Assembly (NCBI RefSeq): GCF_037176765.1 | Contig: NC_090024.1 | Location: 55,596,361-55,660,360, forward strand | DNA length: 64,000 bases | Direction of reading: 5' to 3' | Source of the DNA: Anolis sagrei | Taxonomy: Eukaryota; Chordata; Lepidosauria; Squamata; Anolidae | In this document: positions 10,031 through 18,913 of the stretch, piece by piece | Position numbering within the stretch: the stretch's first letter is position 1 | Layout: the number at the start of each line of letters is the position of its first letter | The notes under the pieces: generated by a model | Databases searched by the model: none | What the model saw: only the letters and a program-made list of their open reading frames with translations | What the model was told of the DNA's origin: nothing | Made by a program: the position numbers and the translations under genes

Positions 10031-13000
10031 CCCTCGTTGGACGAGTAAGATGGTCTTCCATCATGGGTTTCCTTGTGGGTCCGCATGTGGCTGTGGAGCC
10101 CTATTCTTGCTCTGCATCTTCTTCCGCAGTGAGGGCATTGGTTTCCAGGTGGAAGGCGGTCCCGGTCGGGGTTGGCTTGATGCGCCTTCCTCCTGGCACG
10201 TTTCTCTCTTTCACCCTCCACTCGTGCCTCCTCAAATTCTGCAGCACTGCTGGTCACAGCTGACCTCCAGCTGGAGCGCTCAAGGGCCAGGGCCTCCCAG
10301 TTCTCAGTGTCTATGCCAGAGTTTTTAAGGTTGGCTTTGAGCCCATCTTTAAATCTCTTTTCCTGCCCACCAACATTCCATTTTCCGTTCTTGAGTTCGG
10401 AGTAGAGCAACTGCTTTGGGAGACGGTGGTCAGGCATCCGGACAACGTGGCCTGTCCAGCGGAGTTGATGTTGGAGGACCATCGCTTCAATGCTGGTGGT
10501 CTTTGCTTCCTCCAGCACGCTGACGTTTGTCCGCTTGTCTTCCCAGGAGATTTGCAGGATTTTCCGGAGGCAGCGCTGATGGAATCGTTCCAGGAGCTGC
10601 ATGTGACGTCTGTAGACAGTCCATGTCTCACAGGCATATAGCAGGGTTGGGAGGACAATGGCTTTATAGACAAGCACCTTAGTATCCCTACGGATGTCCC
10701 GGTCCTCAAACACTCTCTGCTTCATTCGGGAAAATGCTGCACTTGCAGAGCTCAGGCGGTGTTGTATTTCGGCGTCGATGTTGACTTTGGTGGAGAGGTG
10801 GCTGCCAAGGTAGCGGAAATGGTCGACATTTTCTAATGTTACACCATTAAGCTGTATCTCTGGCATTGGAGAGGGGATGGCTGGTGACTGCTGGAACAGC
10901 ACTTTGGTTTTCTCGATGTTCAGTGACAGGCCAAGCTTTGTGTATGCTTCTGCAAAGGTGTTGAGAGTGGCTTGTAGATCTTCTTCTGAATGCGCACAGA
11001 CGACATTGTCATCAGCATACTGGAGTTCTATAACAGATGTTGTTGTGACCTTGGTTTTGGCTTTCAGTCTGCTGAGGTTAAATAGCTTGCCGTCTGTCCG
11101 ATAGATGATTTCCACTCCGGTGGGAAGCTTCCCATCAACAAGGTGAAGTATCATGGCGATGAAGATGGAGAATAAAGTTGGGGCAATAACACATCCCTGT
11201 TTGACACCCGATTCCACCTTAAATGGGTCACTTTGGGAGCCATTGCTGTCCAAGACTGTTGACATCGTGTCATCATGGAGGAGCCGCAGGATGTTCACAA
11301 ATTTGCTTGGGCACCCGATTTTTTGGAGGATGGTCCAGAGAGCGCTGCGATTCACTGTGTCGAATGCCTTTGCAAGGTCGATGAATGCCATGTACAGAGG
11401 TTGGTTTTGTTCCCTGCATTTTTCTTGGAGCTGTCGTGCAGTGAAGATCATGTCCACAGTTCCTCTGGAGGGGCGGAAGCCGTTCTGGGATTCTGGGAGG
11501 GTGTCTTCTGAGAGGGGCAGAAGGCGGTTTGCAAGGATTCTTGCGAGGATTTTTCCAGCAGAGGTTAGAAGGGAGATACCTCGATAGTTTCCGCAGTCTG
11601 TTCTTTCCCCTTTTTTGAAGAGGGTGATGATGGTGGCATCCTTGAAGTCTGCTGGGATTTTCTCGGTCACCCACACTTTTTCTATGAGCTGGTGGAGTTG
11701 GTGTGTCAGCGCAGGTCTTCCCTCTTTAAAGATTTCAGCAGGGATCCCATCCGGTCCGCTGGCTTTGTTGTTCTTTTGTTGGCTGATGGCATTGCTGACT
11801 TCTTCCAAACTAGGCAGTGCTGCAAGCTCATCCCTGGTTTGTTGTTGCGGGATTTGTGAGAGGACCTCTTCGGCCACACTGGAGTTGCGGTTTAGGAGGC
11901 TTTGGTAGTGTTCTTTCCAACGTAGTGCAATTGACTTTTGGTCCTTCAGGAGTTTGGTTCCGTCTGATGAGCGTAGAGGCTGTATGCCATGGTTTCTTGG
12001 CCCATAGATGACCTTTGTGGCTTTGAAAAATCCTTGAGCATTATGGGTATCTGCCAGGTGTTGGATTTCTTCGGCCTTCTTTGTCCACCAGATGTTCTTG
12101 AGTTCTCTTGTCCTTCTTTGGACCTCAGTTTTTGCACTGGCGTAGATCTTTTTCTTAGCAGCACAGTTGATGTCTCTCTGCCATGTTTGGAAGGCTTTCC
12201 TTTTCTTGTCGATTAGCTGTTGGATCTCGATGTCATTTTCGTCAAACCAGTCTTGATGTTTCTTGGCTTGGTATCCAATAGATTCTTCGCAGGCTTGGAT
12301 GATGGAGGTCTTCAGTTTGTTCCAATGTTCCTCAACATTTTCGGGGTGTACTGTGGGTAGATGGTCCTTGAGTGCTGTTTGGAGATGGGCTCGCCTGGAG
12401 GGCTCCTGAAGGGCTTGGGTGTTCATTTTGCGCCTTGTCTTTCTTCCTTGGAGTCTGCGCTTGGGGGCGATCTTGAGAGCCATCGTTGATCGGATTAGCC
12501 TGTGGTCGGTCCAGCAGTCGTCAGCACCTGTCATGGCTCTTGTGAGGGGTACGTCACGCCGGTCTCTGGCACGTGTGATTACATAGTCTAAGAGGTGCCA
12601 GTGCTTTGACCGGGGGTGCTTCCATGATGTCTTGAACTTGTTTTTCTGGCGGAAGAGCGTGTTGGTGATGACAAGGTTGTGCTCCGCACATTTGGTGAGA
12701 AGCAGGATGCCATTCGAGTTGCTGTTTCCAACCCCGTCTTTTCCGATGGTCCCTGGCCACAGGTCGAAGTCTCGCCCGACTCTTGCATTGAAGTCCCCCA
12801 GGAGAATGATTTTGTCCTCCTTAGGTATCCCTGATAGGACGGTGTCCAGCTGACAGTAGAATTTCTCCTTGATGTCTTCGTCAGCATCTAGTGTTGGTGC
12901 ATAGGCACTTATGATGGTTGCCCGTTGGTTTTTGGCAAGATCGATTCGGAGGGTTGAGAGTCGTTCGTTGATGCCAGTGGGTGCTTCGGACAGATGTTTC

Positions 13001-13287
13001 ACCAGATCATTCCTGATGGCAAAGCCAACTCCGTGCATTCTTTGGTCTTTTTCGGGCAGTCCCTTCCAGAAGAAGGTGTGGCCTCCTTTTTCTTCCTTCA
13101 GCTGTCCCTCTCCTGCTCTCCGGGTCTCCTGAAGGGCTGCTATGTCGATGTTGAAGCGTCCCAGCTCCCTTGCAATGATGGCAGTTCTGCGTTCGGGGCG
13201 TTCACTGTCACTGTTGTCCATCAGAGTCCGTACGTTCCACGTACCGAAGTTCATTTTCCTTTTTTGGCCGCAGGGTGGTGACCCCAC
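10018..13287 (-). CDS. LINE endonuclease/reverse transcriptase polyprotein, 1089 aa
   Basis: This is the single protein of the RTE-X element, which nicks target DNA and reverse-transcribes the element RNA at the nick. The N-terminal AP-endonuclease domain spans about residues 12-265: FGTWNVR (14-20), QET (53-55), SAYAPT (127-132), LGDFNARVG (163-171), DYV (234-236), TDH (260-262). The reverse transcriptase spans about 490-830: NYRGISLL (567-574), QNGFRPSRGT (601-610), FIDLAKAFD (635-643), QGCVIAPTLF (697-706) and the catalytic YADD (757-760). A BovB-like C-terminal domain (YACETWTV) follows. The protein ends with a C2H2 finger, CPHC at 1051-1054 with His 1067 and His 1071. The ATG at 13,287 starts 13 residues before the endonuclease; Met12 is an alternative start. 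All catalytic motifs I looked for are present, with no stop or frameshift. The TAA stop (10,020-10,018) is part of the terminal repeat. Confidence 0.95.
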   Translation of the reverse strand: MGSPPCGQKRKMNFGTWNVRTLMDNSDSERPERRTAIIARELGRFNIDIAALQETRRAGEGQLKEEKGGHTFFWKGLPEKDQRMHGVGFAIRNDLVKHLSEAPTGINERLSTLRIDLAKNQRATIISAYAPTLDADEDIKEKFYCQLDTVLSGIPKEDKIILLGDFNARVGRDFDLWPGTIGKDGVGNSNSNGILLLTKCAEHNLVITNTLFRQKNKFKTSWKHPRSKHWHLLDYVITRARDRRDVPLTRAMTGADDCWTDHRLIRSTMALKIAPKRRLQGRKTRRKMNTQALQEPSRRAHLQTALKDHLPTVHPENVEEHWNKLKTSIIQACEESIGYQAKKHQDWFDENDIEIQQLIDKKRKAFQTWQRDINCAAKKKIYASAKTEVQRRTRELKNIWWTKKAEEIQHLADTHNAQGFFKATKVIYGPRNHGIQPLRSSDGTKLLKDQKSIALRWKEHYQSLLNRNSSVAEEVLSQIPQQQTRDELAALPSLEEVSNAISQQKNNKASGPDGIPAEIFKEGRPALTHQLHQLIEKVWVTEKIPADFKDATIITLFKKGERTDCGNYRGISLLTSAGKILARILANRLLPLSEDTLPESQNGFRPSRGTVDMIFTARQLQEKCREQNQPLYMAFIDLAKAFDTVNRSALWTILQKIGCPSKFVNILRLLHDDTMSTVLDSNGSQSDPFKVESGVKQGCVIAPTLFSIFIAMILHLVDGKLPTGVEIIYRTDGKLFNLSRLKAKTKVTTTSVIELQYADDNVVCAHSEEDLQATLNTFAEAYTKLGLSLNIEKTKVLFQQSPAIPSPMPEIQLNGVTLENVDHFRYLGSHLSTKVNIDAEIQHRLSSASAAFSRMKQRVFEDRDIRRDTKVLVYKAIVLPTLLYACETWTVYRRHMQLLERFHQRCLRKILQISWEDKRTNVSVLEEAKTTSIEAMVLQHQLRWTGHVVRMPDHRLPKQLLYSELKNGKWNVGGQEKRFKDGLKANLKNSGIDTENWEALALERSSWRSAVTSSAAEFEEARVEGEREKRARRKAHQANPDRDRLPPGNQCPHCGRRCRARIGLHSHMRTHKETHDGRPSYSSNEGSPK

Positions 13288-13601
13288 TGGACGCGGCAGT
13301 CCAGTCAGGGATAAGTGAGGCAGACTATGTTTAGGGCACCTTTTCTAGCCCCCTCCCCGTGTGGGGTGAGCAGAGTGGGTCCTAAAAAGGGCTGCTCAGT
13401 CGCGGATACAGCTGCCGAACTACTCAACTGCCTCGGACCTTGAGGTAGAGCGACTGAGTCCGTACCCACCGCCCATGTGCCAGTCTGTGACTAGGGGCTT
13501 CCAGATTTCACAGTCCTGCCCCCGTCGCCACTCGCTGATCGCCATGGGACTTTGGTTGCTTGGTTTTTATTTTCTTTGGAAGACGCCTGTGCGTGGGTTT
13601 T
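13288..13601 (-). other. RTE-X 5' region between small frames and polyprotein
   Basis: This is the GC-rich leader of the LINE, transcribed on the minus strand. It contains several short self-complementary stretches and no long frame. It probably holds the internal promoter or the translation-initiation region for the polyprotein, but I see no specific motif that proves this. Confidence 0.5.
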
Positions 13602-13697
13602 TTTAATGTGTGGAGGTCAGTGCACAACTGAACAACACACAGTCTTCACAGATGAGGTTCCACTGGTGATGTAGTTTAACACAATGACCATGGCTTC

Positions 13698-13913
13698 TCA
13701 GTCTGTTGCAGCCTTCTTCCGCCTTCGCAGCCGTTGTAACATGTGCCATGTTATCCTCCGCCTGCTCCGCCGTTGAGGTCTTTGGGTCTTCGGACTGTGC
13801 TTGGTCTGGGACCTCCCCCGCGGCCACTCCTGGGAGTGCACGACTCCAGTTGTTGTGCCCACAGGTTCATCGGAACACGCAAGCCCCCTCACCACGACAA
13901 GGTGACAGTCCAT
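13698..13913 (-). CDS. Small basic upstream reading frame of the RTE-X element, 71 aa (hypothetical)
   Basis: The ATG at 13,913 lies only 8 nt inside the element's 5' end, within the proposed ribozyme fold. The frame runs 71 codons. Its C-terminal half is strongly basic (RRSRRR at about 48-53, RLRRRKK at about 61-67). Some RTE-type elements carry a short first frame, and a basic peptide could bind RNA; this is inference. It overlaps another 74-aa frame (13,827-13,603) in a different register, so either or neither may be translated. No known domain is visible. Confidence 0.3.
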   Translation of the reverse strand: MDCHLVVVRGLACSDEPVGTTTGVVHSQEWPRGRSQTKHSPKTQRPQRRSRRRITWHMLQRLRRRKKAATD

Positions 13914-13921
13914 CGAGGGGG
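13842..13921 (-). ncRNA. Candidate HDV-like self-cleaving ribozyme at the RTE-X 5' end
   Basis: Counting from 13,921 as nucleotide 1 (minus strand): P1 is 1-7 (CCCCCTC) paired with 32-38 (GAGGGGG). P3 is 19-21 (ACC) paired with 29-31 (GGT), leaving a 7-nt loop TTGTCGT. P4 is 46-49 (GTTC) with 54-57 (GAAC). P2 is a weak 4 bp, 12-15 (GACT... register GACT) with 77-80 (AGTC). A 7-bp P1, 3-bp P3 and 7-nt L3 in this order match the HDV-like double-pseudoknot plan, whose cleavage point is immediately 5' of P1. That point coincides with the element end fixed by the target duplication. Weak points: P1.1 shows only one clear pair (27-39), P2 is short, and the J4/2 catalytic cytosine is not certain (C70 is my best guess). 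No cleavage can be demonstrated from sequence. Confidence 0.5.
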
Positions 13922-13932
13922 TACATCAATCT
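13922..13932. repeat. Target-site duplication, right copy (11 bp)
   Basis: TACATCAATCT, identical to 10,000-10,010. It abuts the first nucleotide of the element's 5' end with no extra bases. Confidence 0.9.
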
Positions 13933-13939
13933 AATGTAC

Positions 13940-14395
13940 ACATCACACTAGCAATGAAGATCCACATAGTTAAAGCAATGGTATTCCCCGTAGTAACCTA
14001 TTGATGTGAGAGCTGAACCATAAGGAAGGCTATGTGAAGGAAGATAGATGCTTTTGAACTGTGATGTTGGAGGAAAATTCTGAGAGTGCCTTGGACCACG
14101 AGAACATCCAACCTGTCCATACTTCAGGAAATAAAACCTGACTGCTCATTGGAGTGAAGGATATTAGAGGCAAAGATGAAGTACTTTGACTACATCATGA
14201 GAAGACAGGAAAGCTTAGAGAAGACAATGATGTGGGAAAATGGAAGGAAAAAGGAAGAGGGGCTGGCCAAGAGCAAGGTGGATGGATGGTATCCTTGAAG
14301 TGACTAGCTGGGGGTGGTGACTGCTGACAGGGAGCTGGTCCATGAGGTCACAAAGAGTCGGAAGAGACTGAATGAATAAACAACAAATGTACACC
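13940..14395 (+). mobile_element. BovB (RTE clade) LINE 3' fragment
   Basis: The text follows the BovB C-terminus and tail: 'atgaagatccacatagtta' near 13,953, 'gctgaaccataaggaaggc' near 14,013, 'ttttgaactgtgatgttgga' near 14,052, 'atcatgagaagacaggaaag' near 14,194, then 'gaggtcacaaagagtcgga' near 14,343 and 'gactgaatgaataaacaac' near 14,368. It is 5'-truncated and mutated. Its first recognisable bases lie just right of the RTE-X insertion, so the RTE-X may have landed in or at the edge of this copy. Confidence 0.85.
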
Positions 14396-14711
14396 CTAAT
14401 TTTGAGAAGGTAATTTAGCTTTAAAAGGGGGAGCACTAGATTCTAGTAAATACAGTATATGAGAGTGCAGATTTTATCCAGTGAAAATATATTTCCTTTT
14501 CATTTCTTGAACTATGGCAGTCTCTCTCTGCTGCAAGCCAAAACAAGTGACACATACTGATATATATGGATCCGTCTTTCTAAAATGGCCATACAGACCA
14601 AAAGGATGCGGTTTTATTTATCGTGTCAGGCAACCAAACAGTTGCATTACATTTTTGACAGAACAAACAAACAAACATACAAAAGACACAGAGTTTGCAA
14701 GCTTGGTAGTT

Positions 14712-15460
14712 GATTAAATGTCCTTTGACCAGTATCTGGCCACTTGGAGTGCTTCTGGTGTTGCTGCAAGAAGGTCCTCAATTGTGCATGTAGCAGGGCT
14801 CAGATTGCATTGCAGCAGGTGTTCTGTAGTTTGCTCTTCTCCACACTCGCATGTTGTGGATTCCACTTTGTAGCCCCATTTCTGAAGGTTGGCTCTGCAT
14901 CTCGTGGTGCCAGAGCGCAGTCAGTTCAGCGCCTTCCAAGTTGCCCAGTTTTCCGTGTGCCCAGGGGGGAGTCTCTCATTTGGTTTCAGCCATTGGTTGA
15001 GGTTCTGGGTTTTAGTCTGCCAGTTTTGGACTTTCGCTTGCTGGGATGTTCCAGCGAGTGTCTCTGTAGATCTTCGAAAACTATTTCTTGATTTAAGTCG
15101 TTGACGTGCTGGCTGATGCCCAAACAAGGGATGAGCTGGAGATGTCTCTGCCTTGGTCCTTTCACTATTGGCTGCTATTTCCCGGCAGATGTCAGATGGT
15201 GCAATACCAGCTAAGCAGTGTAATTTCTCCAGTGGTATAGGGTGCAGACACCCCGTGATAATGCGGCATGTCTCATTAAGAGCCACATCCACTGTTTTAG
15301 TGTGGTAAGATGTGTTCCACACTGGGCATGCATACTCAGCAGCAGAGTAGCATAACGCAAGGGCGGATGTCTTCACTGTGTCTGGTTGTGATCCCCAGGT
15401 TGTGCCAGTAAGCTTTCATATGATATTGTTTCTAGCACCCACTTTTGGTTGATATTCAGG
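14712..15460 (-). mobile_element. LINE C-terminal fragment of a clade distinct from BovB, RTE-X, L2 and CR1
   Basis: On the minus strand a 151-codon frame (15,376-14,921) reads ALALCYSAAEYACPVWNTSY, then DVALNETCRIITGCL and GIAPSDICREIA. After one frameshift near 14,920 it continues with a cysteine motif (CECGEEQTTEHLLQC) and ends ALQVARYWSKDI. This 'AEYACPVW...ALN...RIITG' module is the C-terminal, post-RT region of a non-LTR retrotransposon family widespread in animals. I cannot name the clade with certainty. It is 5'-truncated and carries at least one frameshift. Confidence 0.7.
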
Positions 15461-15469
15461 CAGGTGAAT

Positions 15470-15869
15470 ATGGTGAATAAAAAAAGGATGTGGTGAATAA
15501 AAAGGAAATACTGTGCCCAGTCTCCCAGAGTGCACATATAATGATCATATACCAGAAAGGTGTGCCAAAAAAGAAGAAGTGGTCAGCTTTGATAATATCA
15601 CTTGGAGGTACTAGTTTCTGGAAGCAATTTTTTCTTTGTTATCTAGATCTGATTGATGAGCTCAAAATTGGTAACATCAAGCATCTATTTTGTGAGCATC
15701 TTCATGTAGTTTATGGGTGTGCCATCTAGGGCTGTGCAAAGACATTTAGCGTGTGGCATTGTTCTCCTAAAAACTACTTCATTTGACAAAGAGGAGATAG
15801 GGATGAAAACAACACCCACAGGTGATAACCGGAATACCGTGGACTGAACTAGAAATTCAGAAATTATCT
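15470..15869. other. Unassigned sequence
   Basis: No feature recognised. Confidence 0.35.
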
Positions 15870-16100
15870 CTCAGGTTACCATCCAGTCAGAAAATTATTC
15901 CAGTTTTGGTCCATCCTAATTCGCTTCACTGTGGGCCCTTTTACACTAATGCACCAAGCATCCTCTTGGCAGTCCCATAAGGATTCCTTCAATTGCCTTG
16001 GAGACAGAATGTCTGTGTTACAGTAATCTAAATGGAATGTCACTAAGGCAGATGTGACTAGACCTGTGGCCTCTGGAAATGATATGCAAGTATAAATGCA
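15870..16100 (-). mobile_element. L2-like LINE fragment
   Basis: The minus strand reads 'TSALVTFHLDYCNT' (around 16,065-16,015), then 'RQLKESLWDCQEDA'. The 'LDYCN' box is characteristic of the L2-type post-RT region. Short and degraded. Confidence 0.6.
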
Positions 16101-16236
16101 AACTTTTTGCAATTAGAGTTGTGTAAACTTGCTTTTATTTAGCATGACGGCCCATGTAAAAGTGAATGCATTTGGCACAAAGCAGTCCCCATTGCCTAGA
16201 GGCACCAAATGTTATTCATTGCTAGGTAGCCACCCT

Positions 16237-16271
16237 AGGGTCCTATATTCCATGTTAGAATATAGGACCCT
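16237..16271. repeat. Perfect 14-bp inverted repeat, 7-nt loop
   Basis: AGGGTCCTATATTC (16,237-16,250) and its exact reverse complement (16,258-16,271) flank CATGTTA. It may be the centre of a palindromic MITE. No function is implied. Confidence 0.85.
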
Positions 16272-16785
16272 CTACATCTATTTTATCCTTGATGCTCTAA
16301 CTGACATCAGCCAGAGCATTGGGCGTTTGTTTCAAATTGAAACATTACAATGCTCTCAATTTTTTTGGAGCCATAGTTGCTGATATGACATGTTTTCTGT
16401 GTACTGTTTCCTGTGACACTGATCTTCCACACAAATTTTTAAACCTTTCTCTAATCTTTCTGTAAATATCTTATCGGAACCATAAAATCTGTACAATTGT
16501 TTATAATTAATTTTAAACATTTCTGTCTTTCCACTGTAAATGTATTCAAGATTTTTGTTAAAACATTTAAAATAATAAGAACAGCCCAAATAGCTCATGT
16601 TAAAATACCACTACTGCAATTTGTGAAAATCTTGAGAGAATAGGATTAAATAGTCACTATGAGGCACAGAAATGAGGTCAACAGACCCAGTCCTCAGAGG
16701 GTGACTCAGGAGAATTTTATGGATAGTTAATGTGATCTAATAGGCAGAATTTGAATAGGATGTCTTATGACTGGAATATAGTAAT
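16272..16785. other. Unassigned AT-rich sequence
   Basis: No feature recognised. Confidence 0.35.
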
Positions 16786-16932
16786 GGAATGGTATAACCT
16801 CCACCTGCACAACCTCTGGCCCTCCAGGTGATTTGGACTTCAGCTTGCAGAATTCTTGGCCATTGGACCACCTGGATAGCGCTTCTGGGAGGTGGAGGCC
16901 AAAACACCTGGAGGGCCACAGGTTATGCAGAC
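16786..16932. mobile_element. Palindromic hAT-type MITE
   Basis: 'ctctggccctccaggtgatt' near 16,815 and its inverted partner 'aaaacacctggagggccaca' near 16,901 define two arms. The same 'ggccctccaggtg' ends are seen at 45,082-45,214 (there with an 8-bp duplication) and partially at 41,385-41,430 and 54,660-54,740. Confidence 0.65.
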
Positions 16933-17089
16933 CTCATGTAACCTATTCCTATTCAAAAGAAATATGAAAGGAAGAGGATTGTCAAGGATGTGTACACCTC
17001 TGGGGTGACCCTTGACTAAGAGAATGGAAAACATGTTAATAACATTTGAGTAAATATTAAAGACAAGGAAAACAACAATTACATCCTTG

Positions 17090-17462
17090 TAAGGATCTCC
17101 TATAGTCCAACAAGACTGAAGATTTGGATGATGAAATAAAATAGTCATACATTAAAAAAGGAGATGTAACAGTAATGGGAGATTTCAACTTCTGTGATAT
17201 TTATTGGGAGTCTAACTATTCCAAGAAGGTAGCATCTCACATTTTTCATTTTCTTTGCAGACTGATTTATTAAAGAATGTGGAAGCGGCAACAAGAGAAT
17301 CAACTCTTTTGGATTGCATCATAAGAGATGAGCTGGTTAATGGAGGAGAAGCAGTGAAATTCTTTGGTGGGAATGACCATGTCATCTTGAGATTTGTGAT
17401 ACAGAAGAAAAAGGAAATCAGATTTAATCAGACCCTGGACTTCAGGAAAGCTGGTTCCTGCC
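17090..17462 (+). mobile_element. CR1 LINE endonuclease fragment
   Basis: The plus-strand frames read VTVMGDFNF (about 17,167), then an 'IYWES' segment, an 'EAATRESTLLD' segment (about 17,281) and a 'GNDHVILRFVIQKK' segment (about 17,371). This is the C-terminal half of the CR1 endonuclease domain, with the GDFN and (S/N)DH catalytic boxes. The final box reads NDH rather than SDH. The copy is truncated at both ends and a MITE piece follows. Confidence 0.75.
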
Positions 17463-17525
17463 AGAGGGCTCTTGTGCCTCACCAAACTACAAACCCCAGC
17501 AGTCCATGGCAATTAAAGTGAAATC
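17463..17525. mobile_element. MITE fragment
   Basis: 'cctcaccaaactacaaacc' and 'ccatggcaattaaagtg' match one half of the palindromic family at 26,215 and 52,139. Confidence 0.55.
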
Positions 17526-18200
17526 ATAAGGTCCCTATGACTCAGCAACCATCTCTAAGCCTAATTTTCAGGGCTGTTCTGCTGACAAAAAGAAAATTCC
17601 CAGACTTTTATCAGCCTCTCTTAGCACTTCCCTGTAAGTGATGGATAAATATCTAACAAATAAACAAGATTATATTCTCCCGGAAAAACTCTTCCCTAAG
17701 ATGCTTTTCCTGTCTCATTGAATTTCTAGTGTTTGTTTACAGTAGTGAATTGCACAGTACTATGTCAGTTTGGGGACTGAAAATGACCTACAGGGAAAGG
17801 GATAGGCACATCCGTTCTCCTTGTCCTTCCTCTTCTCACAGTCTCCTGAGGCTTTTTAAACATTGACGACAACAACAACAACAAAAGTTTTGGAGATTGC
17901 TACATTCAATTGCAGGTGGTGGCATCAAGATCTATGGGTGACAAACTGGGCTACCAGACTCCCTCTTCCCTCCTTCCTATAATAGTCCCCTATCCCTTAT
18001 CCTCTTGACTATTGTGAACTAGGGGATCCTATTGTAGGAGGTGAACTGCGAGGGGCAGAATTCTCTCAAAATAATGTCAAGGAAATTGAAAGGATTAGTT
18101 CTCCCACTTGAGGGAAGGCAGAGAGCCGTGTGTGTGTGTGTTGGAAGGAGGATGATACTCTGCAAAATCAGGCAGAAGAATCTGTAGAGTAGCATCCTTC
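17526..18200. other. Unassigned sequence with a short CAA repeat
   Basis: Only a (CAA)n patch near 17,868-17,885 and a (GT)n patch near 18,130 are recognised. Confidence 0.4.
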
Positions 18201-18208
18201 CACTAGTA

Positions 18209-18905
18209 CAGTGTTTCTCAACCTAGGGGTTTTCAGAGGGGTTGCCAAAGATCATCACAGTGCTCTCTGGAAGTAGGTGAACTTCATCTCCCCTAAATAA
18301 CTGTCAGTTCTTCCCAAATTCCTTATGTATTCCCCGTTGGTCATTAGGGTTCTGTGTGGGAAGTTTAGTGAGGTTGAAGGGGCTCTTTGATTGTAGGTGA
18401 ACTATAAAGCCCAGCAACTACAACTCCCAAATGTCATGGTCTATTTTCCCCAAACTCTACCAGTGTTCACATTTGGGCATATTGAGTATGTATTCATGCC
18501 AAGTTTGGTCTAAAACTCAAGGTCAGTGCTCACCAAACCCTTCCAGTATTTTCTGTTGGTCATGGGAGTTCTGTGTGCCAAGTTTGGTTCAATTCCATTG
18601 TTGGAGGAGTTCAGAATGTTCTGTGATTGTAGGTGAACTATAAATTCCAGCAACTACAACTTCCAAATGACAAAATCAATCCCCACCCCACCAGTATTCA
18701 AATTTGGGCGTATTGGGTATTTGTGCCAAATTTAGTCCAGTGAATGAAAATGCATCCTGCATGTCAGATATTTACATTACGATTCACAATGCTAGCTAAA
18801 TTTCAGTTATGAAGTAGCAACAAATATAATTTTATGGTCCAGGGTCACTACAACATAAGGAACTGTATTAAGGGGTCATGACATTTGGAAGGTTGAGAGC
18901 CACTG
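18209..18905. mobile_element. hAT-type non-autonomous transposon, 697 bp
   Basis: The terminal inverted repeats are CAGTGTTTCTCAACCT and AGGTTGAGAGCCACTG (imperfect). The flanking 8-bp duplication CACTAGTA is perfect (18,201-18,208 and 18,906-18,913). Inside, a block with 'gattgtaggtgaactataaa' followed by 'ccagcaactacaact' occurs twice, about 230 bp apart (18,388 and 18,624), so the interior grew by duplication. There is no transposase frame. Confidence 0.88.
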
Positions 18906-18913
18906 CACTAGTA

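Larger units (their letters stand above)
10011..13921 (-). mobile_element. Full-length RTE-X-like LINE (3911 bp), apparently intact
   Basis: An entire non-LTR retrotransposon on the minus strand lies between two identical 11-bp target duplications. It has a 5' region of about 630 bp, one long open frame (13,287 to 10,018) for endonuclease plus reverse transcriptase, and almost no 3' UTR: the end is a short TAAG/TAGG-type repeat. The protein layout resembles RTE, with a C-terminal region like that of BovB followed by a C2H2 finger. I place it in or near the RTE-X clade. Its GC content is higher than the flanks. With no internal stop and a perfect duplication, the insertion looks young and could still be mobile; no activity can be shown from sequence alone. 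Confidence 0.9.

Noticed and set aside
10063-13281. Many plus-strand and other-register frames of 60-144 codons across the RTE-X element
   Set aside because: They are shadows of the 1089-codon minus-strand frame, without domains of their own.
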